From NCBI GenBank assembly GCA_019614645.1, contig JABWDB010000008.1:6448001-6512000 (forward strand): DNA of 64,000 nt, written 5' to 3'. Below are positions 52,971 to 63,085 of this stretch, piece by piece. Source of the stretch: Stratiolaelaps scimitus (Eukaryota; Arthropoda; Arachnida; Mesostigmata; Laelapidae). Each line of letters starts with the position of its first letter. Positions within the stretch are counted from its first letter, which is position 1. Under the pieces are notes generated by a model. That model did not search any database and had not been told where the DNA came from. It was given only the letters and a program-made list of their open reading frames with translations. The position numbers and the translations under genes are program-made.

Positions 52971-54828
52971 GCTTTCTGTATGTCGCCTAACTGAGAAACC
53001 TCATTGACCCTTGTGGCGTGGGTCGCCCTGCGACGTTGGCGGATGATAAGCGGTTAGCTCTCACGACAACCCGCCATTGTCGGCGTTCTACATCGTACAA
53101 CGTCGAGAATGCTTCGAAGATTCACAAAGGCATACACGACTTGGGTCCCCCGGCAAAGCAGATTACACCAACAACTAATTTCGTTACCCGACATATCCAA
53201 CCATCTGTCCGATGATAAGCGCACTGTGACAGGGAACTAATGATAGCCAATAACAATTTACGCTCTACAATCAGTTCATTTCTTCTGTAGATATTGAAGA
53301 TATTTCTAATAAATTGTTAGTAATTTATAGATTCTGTATTTAGCCTATGTCACGTGGAAGGCGATTCAAATGACGGTCGACTTGATGATTGAACCTCATC
53401 CGCGGAGTATTTACCCATCAGCACAACAAGCTTATGTATGCTACATATAATGTTGTATATGTCAAGAGCCGACCCCGCAATGCTACTAATTTCAGCTTGC
53501 TCTCAACGCCGACGGTATCGTCCGAGCACGAGAAATCTGTCTAACAGACATCAGCTGACGTGTGTCACTTGTTTGTCGCTGGAATATTCTATTTTTGATT
53601 CGGCCGTCATCTCGCCTCCCTGCTTAGATAGGCAGTTGGTATCGCAGGAGTAATATGATCCAGCCACACTGGACATATACAGCATACATATTGGCGATGG
53701 AATGAGAAAGGATATATCTATCTATGTGTGGGATATGTTATTGCCTTCACAGTAACGGTTAAACTAGCGCCGTCTGATTTCGGCTGCACACTAGACCAAT
53801 GGGTCAATGTGGAAGTTGGCCAAAGTAATATTGCTTTTGCACACTGCCGCTGTTCCGAGTACGGTTGCTTTTTTGACGCACCCACTCGCCTCCTATAGAT
53901 CCTAGACCCACCCACCCCCCCTCTCCCTAGAAACACCTTTTTTTCTTTCTTTTGGGGCCACTGGAAGGTGCTGTGATCTTAGCCTAGGTCATATTAACTG
54001 TGCCAACGCCACCCTTTCCTCAAGTCAGACGTCCTAAGGGTGACTACCAAATAGCCTTTCGTTGCCTATTCGACACCTTAGCAACTTTTGGTTGGTGTTC
54101 TCTGCAAGGACCGACCGATACCTGAGCACGATAGAATTCGAGCGTTATAACAGAGAGAAGACAGAAACAACATCAGCAGAGTGGCATACTTGACCACCTG
54201 AACATGTCCAGCTTGTTGCTGTGTTCAGCTAATGCTGATGCAGCTGTGGCGGCACACATATTATACGGGCTCACTATACGATCTATGTACCATCTATACG
54301 TCGCTCAGGTGTGTAGCTCATGATTACGCCATTGCTGTAACACGATCTAGCATATGCTATCTCTCGCGATGTTATCATCGGGACATTATGCCCAATGGGG
54401 GCATTGGAAGCATTGCCGTGTCGTCGTGGACGTCGGCAGCAAACCCCGTTGTCGCTGTTATTGATGTTGTTGTTGTTGTCGCCAGCGAGATCGAGGCAGG
54501 TAGAGACCGCCGGATAGGTCGACCATTCTCCCTGCACTTCTGCATGGCGGTACACAGAGAAGGTGTGAGCTGGCTCGGCAGCAGCTGCCATTAGCCTGCT
54601 TCGCATGGGGGATGGGGAACTTCCTTGTGTCTTCATCTCTAGTGCGAATCGCCTCGCACCTCGGTCGCCATTACGCGTTTGCTGCGATCCTGCATCAAAT
54701 CCCTTACGGACGGAGGATGCCCGCTGTCTGAGTGCCGCGTGCCACACGAGAGCAACCTAGGCAGCGTCAGGCAGGTGATACCCGAGCTAAGATGGCTGAG
54801 ATGGCACAACCTGGCTGAGGCATGGCAT

Positions 54829-54854
54829 TGCCTTACCTTACTTTACCTTACCTA
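54829..54854. repeat. Imperfect (CCTTA)n pentamer repeat
   Basis: Copies of ccttacctta with one variant (cttta). The opposite strand reads TAAGG, not the arthropod telomere TTAGG, so this is a simple repeat and not an internal telomere. Confidence 0.8.
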
Positions 54855-54960
54855 GGAGCATACTCGTACACATGCCGCCTGCGTGCACTCGTCTCGTACA
54901 TGCTTTCGTACTGCCGTTATGAGCTGCCTACATCCGCATATGGCTTCTATCGAGTAGGAG

Positions 54961-54977
54961 AAAGAGAGAGAGAGAGA
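54961..54977. repeat. (GA)n tract
   Basis: About seven GA units. Confidence 0.9.
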
Positions 54978-55290
54978 ACGGGTGGATCGGCGGGCCCCGT
55001 AGCAGGCTTTCTACCATATCATGCCGTACGCGTTCTTTTGGCCAGCGACGCGACGCGTTATAGGCAGGCCCCTACCGCTCTATTCGCAAGAGCCAGGCAA
55101 ATCCAAGTACGAAAGGCTTCTATGGGGAGGGGATGTGGGCAAAGAAGGGCTCTCTATGTAGGTAGTAGTGGTCGGCTTTGCTGGTGCAATGTATAATCTA
55201 TTCAGAGGTCAGCCCGACTCGGTTCCTCGGCTGGCTCCTCTGACTTGGCTCACCCTCCCACAGTCGCTCCGGCTCTCTCGGCTGCCGGGG

Positions 55291-55350
55291 CGAGCCATCG
55301 AAACACCGATGGCTAGCCTCCCGGCTGGCTGACCCGGCGGGAGGCTGGCC
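55291..55350. repeat. Two adjacent GC-rich hairpins
   Basis: agccatcg (55293-55300) and cgatggct (55307-55314) form the first hairpin, with loop aaacac. agcctcccg (55315-55323) and cgggaggct (55338-55346) form the second. It extends outward through a T-G position to three more pairs (ggc at 55311-55313 with gcc at 55348-55350), in competition with the first hairpin. Confidence 0.8.
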
Positions 55351-56159
55351 AACGAACCAAGCGACTTACCGGCGGCGGCAGGCTTGGCGGCCCGCTAGCG
55401 GCCTCCCCGGTTTAAGGCCTGTCCACCTATCTATCTGTCCCACCCGATGGGTTATCATCGGAAGAAGGGCAGCGGCTATCGTTGGTAAGGGTCTCATTCG
55501 TTCGCCGGCACTGATGCCGCCGGGGAAAGGGTGATGGTGCTGGCGGTAGCAAAATCGAGGGAAACGTTGTTCGCAGGCGCTGAGGGGTTTCGCGGGGTGG
55601 GGATGAAAGCAAGCGAAGATAGCAGCAGAGGCCGCGGCAGCAGCAACGCCGCTTGTATCAGCCGTGATGGTGGCGTGGTACCAGTGAGGCGGTGGTGATG
55701 GCGGCATACTCGGGCGGTAGGCTCAGGTAGATCGGGGGCTTCACCGGTCGTCAGACCCAACCAGTGAAGCAACGGACAGCAAGCGGGATCATCTCGTGGT
55801 GCTGTTCCTCCTACCACGCCCTGTTGAAGACCCCAACCGTCCGCCGCCTCGCCCTATCCATACACCCCCGCCCGTCGAACAGGACAGGATCGTCTACAGA
55901 CCCCGCGCCCCCCACACCCCTCACTCACTACTCCCCTATGCAACGCGCTCCGCTCAGTTATAGCCTGTCGGCCTGTGAAGCATTGGCCGACGAGCCGCGC
56001 TGAGAAGATCAGCCGGGTCGGTTGTGCTAGTGGCTACACGTGGCGTTTGGCCGTGGACGACCATCGGCGCGGTGGCTGGTACTTGGCGAATCCTGGCGAG
56101 TCTCCAGGGGTGGGAATACGATTGGGCTGTCGAGGGGCAAACAAAGACGGGCATAGCGA

Positions 56160-56170
56160 GGGGGGGGGGG
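56160..56170 (+). repeat. Poly-G run
   Basis: Eleven consecutive G. Similar G or C runs of eight or more occur at 17110, 18213, 21960, 30222, 41776 and 51848. Confidence 0.95.
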
Positions 56171-57148
56171 CTGTCGGCCGACAACCAGCTCGTCTTAGTA
56201 GTATAGCGGCGGGCGCCGCAAGCTATGTAGGTCCACTTCTCGCACGCTAGAACAGGGTGGAGATCGCGTTGCCCACGTTCCCCAAGACATCGTTGGCCTG
56301 CGCGCCTTTCGCCGTTTTCCGTTTGCCCAAGACAACCCGCTTTTTGCCCCCTCCCATAGATCCTTCCCCACGAGCGTCAGAGACAGGTAACCCAATGGCA
56401 GGCCGAGGCGACTACGCCAGGGAACATACGCTACATCGCTAGCTGTCTCTCTGCTCAGCTGTCCGAGCCAGCGCGAGCAGTCAGTCCGGCCGTGTCCTAT
56501 TCGCCAAGACGTCATCGAGGCCCTTCGCTCCCCAGAGCAACGAAACCAACCGCGCAATTGGTCCGCACACACGATTCACCGCTCACGGCTTTGAGCACGG
56601 AACGTCGGCAGGTACAACACGTCCCGTCCTTGTAGTTGTCGTGTCCCTGTCCGTGGCTCGACGTTGGCCCTGCCAGTGAACGCTTAGTTCAGCTACGTCC
56701 AAGAGTAGAGAAGTAGGACGCTGAGAAGGAGCGAGAAAGGGACCGAATGAGAGAGCTGAGCAAGGTGGCGGCAACGGTGGTGCTAAGGCGTGGCGGTGTG
56801 GTAATTCGCGTAATCGGCCAATCGGCAATGGCCACCGCCGCCGCCGCCGCAGAACCACAGCAGCAATCGGACACAATGTCACCGCCAGACCAGCCGATAG
56901 TCTACAGATTCGGCGTTCGATGTTATACCTCATTTCCCCTGTCACTTTTACCTAGTAAGGTTTCTGGGCGGGATCTTTGCCGGTGTGCTCCCTACACAGG
57001 GACACTAAACACGATGCCAAAGTCAGCCACATAAGCTTTTCTGTGTAAGAACAACAGCAGTTGTTAGGTGACTTAGTTGTGCAGTGAAAATTTATGCGAT
57101 GTCAGAAATAAAGGATGGCCCAAACCCCGGCATCTCCTAAATGAAGAC

Positions 57149-57173
57149 TATATATATATATATATATATATAT
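57149..57173. repeat. (TA)n microsatellite
   Basis: About twelve TA units at the start of an AT-rich block. Confidence 0.95.
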
Positions 57174-57179
57174 GTATAG

Positions 57180-58860
57180 AATACCGTCCGTATAATATAC
57201 AACCTGTACACTAAGTTAGATGTGATAATGATAATATGGAAATTTGAAAAAGAAATTGAAACTGGCACATGTTGTTTTACGAACATCGACGACAAACGCC
57301 AGGAATGAGATGATGCCGTCAATATTTATTTTTTGCATGTTCAAGATAAACAAAATGTCGCAACATAAATGCTTATGCAAGCATTGATGTTGTATATTAC
57401 AGCATTGCGAAATGATTCAGATGCGGAGTCTCGGAGAAAGCGGAGAAAGCGGATTTTTATCGGACGTTCTATTCGATGGTATTATAACAAAAAAAACTGT
57501 TTTTATTGTTTAATATACTAATAGAACCGTATATTGGTGTACTACGTAACAGAGATAAAAGGGTAGTATAATAATGACTAGCTTCGAATATATCCCTCTT
57601 GAGGAAAAAAACTAAAAACCGGGAAAGATGAACATAAACCATTTTTGAAAGTCCGCTGTCTAACTGTGTCCCTTCTGAGTTAATCCAAATGGGGATACGG
57701 GACGTTACTGAAGTTTACAGCATATTGACCAGAGTTTCGCCGTTAACCTTCGATTGACAATGCGCAGCTTGTGGGCGCCCAGCAGAATATTATTTTCCAG
57801 TTATGATTGGTTAAAGGAGTAAATTAGCAAATAGCGAATTTCATGCACTTTGCCTGTGGTTTACGTGTCTCCGATGAGTTACCGTATCAGTGCAGGGCTT
57901 CAGGGCTTCAACAACAAATAGTATACTGTACAACGAGACATCTCTCTTCGTCGTAGTGTCATAGCGTCCACACTTGCCAGCCAGTGTGGGCTTGAAACCA
58001 AAAAAAAATCGCACGACAGCAACAACAACAGCAACAGGCAGCTATTAACGACGTCTAAGTCAGCCTTGTATAATCTGCCCGTTCATCGGACAAGCACAGT
58101 GGCAATATTCATTGTAAATTCCATCGAGGCAACGTCACCCAACAGCACTCGAAGTCGACGACTACTGGAAGCCGCCGAGAGAGGGTCGGCCGGAACCAAA
58201 TCTCCGAAGGCACACGATGGAGGTATGAGTGGCCCGAAACAGTAGGTTGATGATGGCAGAGAGTTGATATCGTTGCTACGACGACATGACCGGGATAGCA
58301 GATATTAAATAAATTCCGTCGTAGTCAGGGCGCAAGTGTTCGGCACTTCGGATGACGCTTGCCTGCGCATCTGATCCTTGCGCATCTTTATCCTATCGCC
58401 ATGCGATTCGTTTCGCTCCCGCTCAGACGGCACCGGTTTCCTGATTCTCGCTATACATACGCCTGCAAAGGCGAACTTTATGTTCGAGAACCACTGCGAT
58501 CGATAGAATGACTAATTTCACCGAGGGGCAGAATATCAGTTCATCTATCAGGAGGACAAGCGGCGTCGTGAACAAGCGAAATACAACAAGGCCTCGCGGG
58601 ACGCTGAGAGCAACGCAACGTCGGCAAGTGATATAAGTGGGCGGAGGAACTGATTTCGAAATGAACGGATTGCGTCTCACGTAGGGAAACGGTTTGATGG
58701 ACGGGACAGCCGAGCTTTCCTTTTCGGCTTTGATAGTTCCCCAGCAAGAATGCTAAATATGCAATGGCCACATGGCTACACATATACTTGACTAGATAGA
58801 TTGTTAGAGTGAAGAAAGACAACGGCTATAAGAAATTGGCCGGCCAGGACGATAGCGTAC
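57180..58860. other. AT-rich stretch, no gene seen
   Basis: Two tiny tandem duplications: cggagaaag twice near 57432-57451 and agggcttca twice near 57894-57910. Nothing else. Confidence 0.6.
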
Positions 58861-59005
58861 GATAGGGTATAGGTATGCGAGAGATGAGAAGGGCGTAAGT
58901 CTTGCATAGTAGTCTCTCGATCCTGCATCGTAGTCGCCTCGCCTCGGCTGTCCCCCGCAGTTCGTATCTGCTCGTATCCCAGCTCCGAGGCGGCATGCGT
59001 GGAGA

Positions 59006-59269
59006 ATGCTGCTTGCTGCCAGCTATCTCCTGCTGCATGTCCAAAACGATCAAACGAGTGCGCCAACAGCGGTGTGTCGTGTAGGAACAGACAAGCTAGA
59101 TAGACAGGTAGAGCGCAGGCGGGCCGCCGAAAATGTAGTCGGCGCATACCACCAAGCAGCGGAGGTTACGGTACGACTGCTTCCCCACAGAACGAAGGAA
59201 ATGAGAGCAAGGACGGCAGAGACATGGAAGGAGATCGTGTCAGTGAGAGAGAGAGAGAGAGCTAGGTAG
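59006..59269 (+). other. 87-codon open frame with a signal-peptide-like start, unrecognised
   Basis: The frame starts MLLAASYLLLHVQN, which is weakly signal-like, and continues with a charged Arg/Glu-rich body ending in a run (VRERERAR) that translates a (GA)n microsatellite. In-frame GT sites exist, the best being gacag|gtagag (phase 0). No domain is recognised. It sits in a purine-skewed GC-richer block 3.6 kb before the Ig exon and could be a rival first exon, but the phase of its best donor does not fit. Confidence 0.1.
59243..59262. repeat. (GA)n tract
   Basis: About nine GA units in a strongly purine-skewed stretch. Confidence 0.95.
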
Positions 59270-61600
59270 AGAGGAAGGATCGAAAGAGACGTTTCGTGTG
59301 GTCGGAGCAACGGGAATAAGGAGAATAGGTGGGAGCTCAGGCGTTCGTTAGAAGGAAACAGAGGAAAAGGAGGGGGTTGGGCGGCGGCGGCGGCGTCGAG
59401 AATTTTTCATTCGGCTAAGGCGGGAGGGACGACAAAAAGCAGAGAAATAATGGGGAAACGAAACCCCTCCTCAGTGCCACTGCTGGCTCTATCTTTTGGC
59501 TCACTGGCATCGGCAGGAGGCTTGGGAGAAATGAGAGGAGAAGAACCGGTCCACCCAGCACAGCGACGTGGACCGACCAGAACGGCAGGACAGGATACAC
59601 AAGATCCAGCGCTGGAGTGATGGGGAATGAGGGGAAAGTGAAAATAGTGGGAGGAGGAAGAACACGAAAGTGAGCAGGAAATCTGCAGCGATCTGAACCT
59701 CGGGAGAGAGGTGAACAAAATAAGGAGTGGAAAAAGACAACCGACTCAGGAAGACCAAACGATTTCCCGAGGATGGCGCCGAAGAGAGCACAACGACCGG
59801 AAAGAAGCGTGTGGCTTAAATGGGTGAAGCGCTAGCAGATTATGGCCAGTATATAGGCTATGTGTTAATAAACATGGGGGACGCTTCGTACAAGCAAGGG
59901 ATTTAGCTGTGGGGTATGCCCCTTCGGAAAAAGGTGGGCCACGTTCACGCAACAGGATCAGTGATTCGTTTCTAGGGATGCGCCTCATTCTTAGAGGACA
60001 TGGTTCATCATGTACATATATGCAAGAATAGATGTTATAGAGCTCTATATCCTATAACAACATTGATGTAAAAAACAAACCTTATCCGATCATATGCAGC
60101 TCGGACACGAGACGGGTAAAATCTGAGAGCGTTCAGGTGCATGCATTGTTGGCACAATATCGCTACTTTTTCATGACATGTACGAATTGTTTCACAAGTC
60201 AGCTGGACATATTTCAGTTCTTGTTAACGCGCGCTTCATGCACAATCAAGCTGTTGCGAACCACTGCAACACTGAATCACTCTCTGGGTAATTCTGTGCC
60301 CTTGGATATTGGATCTCGTGGGCATCTGTAATAACTAGACTTGGCAACGAGCTTCAATCCGACACTGCGCGATCGGGGCTCTAGGAACGTTCATGCAGCC
60401 GTCTTGGCTAGCAGGAGAGAATCAAGCGAATCCCATGGGCAGAATCATAATTTAGGCCAAATTGAATTTCAATAAGCGCCAAAATCATCGATTACCTGCT
60501 AAGGCTAGACAGTGGACGATTGATTGAGTAATTCGATGTCATCGGCTATCTGCTACTTTATTATGTATGCATATTCAGTGACATCAGACTTCGTTAGGTA
60601 TCGATAGGATTAATCCATGTCTTGAATTAATTCATGGCTTCTTGCTGCCTACCGAGCCTACTCTTACACTAGCGTTTCGGCCTGGTAAAAGAGAATGATT
60701 TATTTATTCATTTAATATTAGTCGACCAATTTTAGAGCATACCGTGTCTACTACTTATACAGCATACACAATTCTAGTCCTCAGCATTTATATCTATATA
60801 ATTCATTCGTAGACACTTATGTGGCATTATAGCAAAATCACTGCAAATGTTCTCAATGAAAATGCACATTTAGTCAACAACTTTCTAACATGTCATGTGT
60901 TTTGGAAATGAACAATATTGAGGCTGAGCTGTTTAGCGTGTAAACACTTCATCCTTCAATCTTATCTCAGTTGCCGCGTGGGACGATCAGATGAGTCATT
61001 TCGGGTATTTCGTACTCCGAAGTTTCTCAGCTACGTGCTTCAAATTAAAATAGCCGAAAATATATCTACTGTCAATATATATGCGCATTGTTACCGCCAT
61101 TATAGAAATTTATTTATATAGGCATAAACAAATATAAAATTTGAACACAATCGTCCTTTGACAACCAAGGTTTTCGGGCTGATTCTCAGCCAACATTTGA
61201 CTTCCTTCGACAACGCCTCATATAGTTCTAATTGAACAATCACGGATGCTGTGCAAGTTCAAGCAAAATGCCTCGGCGTCAGCTATACGCCCAGCCAGCT
61301 ACGCTCTACCAACGTGAATAGAATTAGCCTCCACGGCCGTTTCAGTATACGACGAAGTTGTTCATTTTTACATCGTGCTCCACGAGCCTCTATGACCACT
61401 TGTGGCGGTTGTGAGTGTTTGGTTTGCGCCATTTTCACACTGCTATTCGGTGTCCCGTCTCGGAGCTGGCAATGACTGAAGGCACACACTTCCCAAGAGT
61501 TATGTTCGTTGCCCGTTAGATTATGTTAGATTGCAAGACAATCAGCAGACGAGGCAAGTCAATAACGACGAAGTGTTTGCTCAAAAGAAATAAGCTACAC
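59270..61600. other. Purine-skewed tail then AT-rich desert
   Basis: The + strand is strongly purine-rich to about 59760, then AT-rich without recognisable features. Confidence 0.55.
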
Positions 61601-62350
61601 CGACGGTAGAAGTGCCAAGCCGACCCTTCTGATGGACTCAAAGAGGGGGGGACAGCCAATAACCAAACCGGAACAGTCGAGCGTTGGCGGCTGTGTCAGA
61701 CCCCTGCGCGTCCCGTGGCCCCACGTAGTGGATCATTCGGTGGGTGACACGACCTTCCTGCCTGGCAGTGGCTCACAGTGACTTGCAGTGGGGGCGGTTG
61801 GAGGCGTGGCACGCAAATTGAAACCCCGTCTTCGCCACGCGGACCCTCCTGGCCAGACGTGACACCCAGACGTCCTTACCCGGCCCGGCCAGCTCGCCTA
61901 CACATGCCCGGCGGACTTTCATTGCCGCATCGGCCCACCAGCTCAGCAGCACTGGACTTTCATCGTGGATACTACACCTCGTCGTTCACCTCCTCCGCCA
62001 ACACCACCACCACCATCACGGCCAACATCGTCACCATGGGAGGGGCTCGGGCCGAGACAATCGTGAGGTGAAGCCGAGAGGCGGGAGCGACACATGGGGC
62101 GACGTGTAGAGCTCTGTCCTCCTCGAATAAGGCACAGAGGACAGCAACAGCGACGAAGAGGCAAGCGAACGGAAGCGCGCAACACTACCCCCATGATCAA
62201 CAACAACACCATGGGTGCTACTGCTGCCGCTGTCCTTACAGCAGCTGGCTTTGCCGACGTCGCTGATGATGATACTGATTACCTAAGTGTACGTGTGTGA
62301 GTGTGGGTGTCTGTTTTGTGTAAGTACCAATTGTAGATGATGGTCTGCCT

Positions 62351-62642
62351 ATGAGTGCTGCTGATGAGGGGCCTATGCTGTGTGCCGTTCACGTGAAAGT
62401 AGATGTGAATGAGGCGAAACGAAGAGAGAAAGAGAGAAACGTGCCGGACGTGCCACCGGCTGGACAAACATCCCTGCCGCCGCATAGGGTTCAATCGGGC
62501 GAGCTCTTGGAGGAGAGACGCCACGGCTTGTTTTGTTTTGGCCGTGACGGCCCCGGTGGCAGTAGCACTTAGTGTACTTGCGTCGAAAGAGGATGCGAGG
62601 TTGTACTATCTGTTGTATAGTGTCTTTGGGATAGAGGGGTGA
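62351..62642 (+). other. Two overlapping short frames just upstream of the Ig exon, status unclear
   Basis: The frame starting at ATG 62351 runs 73 codons. The frame starting 62409 (77 codons) contains a hydrophobic stretch, ATACFVLAVTAPVAVALS, after about 37 mostly basic residues. Either could in principle hold the end of a first coding exon only a few hundred bases before the Ig exon. GT sites that leave phase 1 exist (for example ggtggca|gtagca in the first frame and tata|gtgtct in the second), but all are weak donors. Neither frame resembles known N-termini of this family. Chance frames in GC-rich DNA are the more likely explanation. Confidence 0.12.
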
Positions 62643-62870
62643 TGCGGGCTCTTAGACTTTTCGCCTAGGCTTGGAAGGAAGTCAACGGACGCTAACTGCT
62701 CATGTGATAGTGAATTCGATGTTCTACAGCTATCTAGTTATATTGCCGCCTCGTTCGAATTTCATGTGGCCAAACCTCATATCTGAGGAGGGGGATGAGT
62801 TTCGTTTAGAGGTTCGACGTGGAACAGAGAAGGATTTCGTGCATCATTTCAGCTGTATGCTTCGAATGCA

Positions 62871-62897
62871 TAACTAAGCGTCATTCGCACGTTTCAG
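62871..62897 (+). other. Splice acceptor with branch-point-like site for the Ig exon
   Basis: The intron end reads cgcacgtttcag, with AG at 62896-62897. A branch-point-like taactaag sits at 62871-62878, with the candidate branch adenosine about 20 bases before the AG, a normal distance. Cutting here removes an upstream reading frame with no family similarity and keeps the Gly-rich linker in frame. A second AG at 62851-62852 (catcatttcag) is in the same phase and could act as an alternative acceptor. Confidence 0.75.
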
Positions 62898-63079
62898 GCG
62901 GTGGTTACAATCAGGGTTCATCCAGCCATGGCCACCAGTCATTGGGTGGTGATGCAGGTGATTATACAGAAGATGGAGAGGTCATCCCGCAGTTCGCGGA
63001 GCCGGTGCAAAATATCACTGTGCCAAGAGGCCGCGACGCAAAGATAGCCTGCGTTATCGACAACCTCGGCGACTTTCGG
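62898..63079 (+). CDS. Internal exon of a lachesin/DIP-type immunoglobulin cell-adhesion gene (first half of Ig domain 1)
   Basis: This 182-base exon starts in phase 1 (its first two bases finish a split codon) and ends in phase 0. It encodes about 60 residues: a Gly/Ser/His-rich linker (GGYNQGSSSHGHQS), an acidic stretch (DAGDYTEDGE), then IPQFAEPVQNITVPRGRD and AKIACVIDNLGDFR. The last part is the A to B strand region of the N-terminal V-set Ig domain of the lachesin/DIP family. The B-strand cysteine codon is at 63050-63052 and an N-glycosylation sequon (N-I-T) is at 63011-63019. Family members are neuronal surface or GPI-anchored proteins with three Ig domains; DIPs bind Dpr proteins in synaptic partner choice. 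In this family the sequence normally continues with a V-x-W motif (strand C), so the next exon should begin there; it is not in this window. The family is clear, but the subfamily (lachesin or a particular DIP) is not. Confidence 0.87.
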
Positions 63080-63085
63080 GTAAGT
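63080..63085 (+). other. Splice donor of the Ig exon (GTAAGT)
   Basis: The sequence cgg|gtaagt matches the metazoan donor consensus at all six intron positions. It falls directly after the Arg codon of the GDFR motif, in phase 0. Translation past this point gives VSVPMLRLDM and loses the conserved V-x-W of strand C, which supports splicing here rather than read-through. Confidence 0.85.

Larger units (their letters stand above)
50660..54400. other. GC-richer island then AT-rich stretch
   Basis: The island (50660-51780) has (GA)n and overlapping short frames; the rest is AT-leaning with (CT)n. No gene recognised. Confidence 0.5.
54400..56960. other. GC-richer block with hairpins
   Basis: Holds the pentamer repeat, GA tract, paired hairpins and a G11 run listed separately. 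No recognised gene. Confidence 0.45.

Noticed and set aside
54793..54804. A-box-like tggctgagatgg upstream of the CCTTA repeat, suggesting a second SINE
   Set aside because: No B box follows at a suitable distance.
54829..54854. Possible internal telomere repeat
   Set aside because: The unit is CCTTA/TAAGG, not CCTAA/TTAGG.
62320..62325. Strong GTAAGT donor upstream of the Ig exon
   Set aside because: The frame that would give phase 1 has a TGA at 62298 with no start codon after it, so it cannot end a coding exon joined to 62898. It could only serve a noncoding exon.
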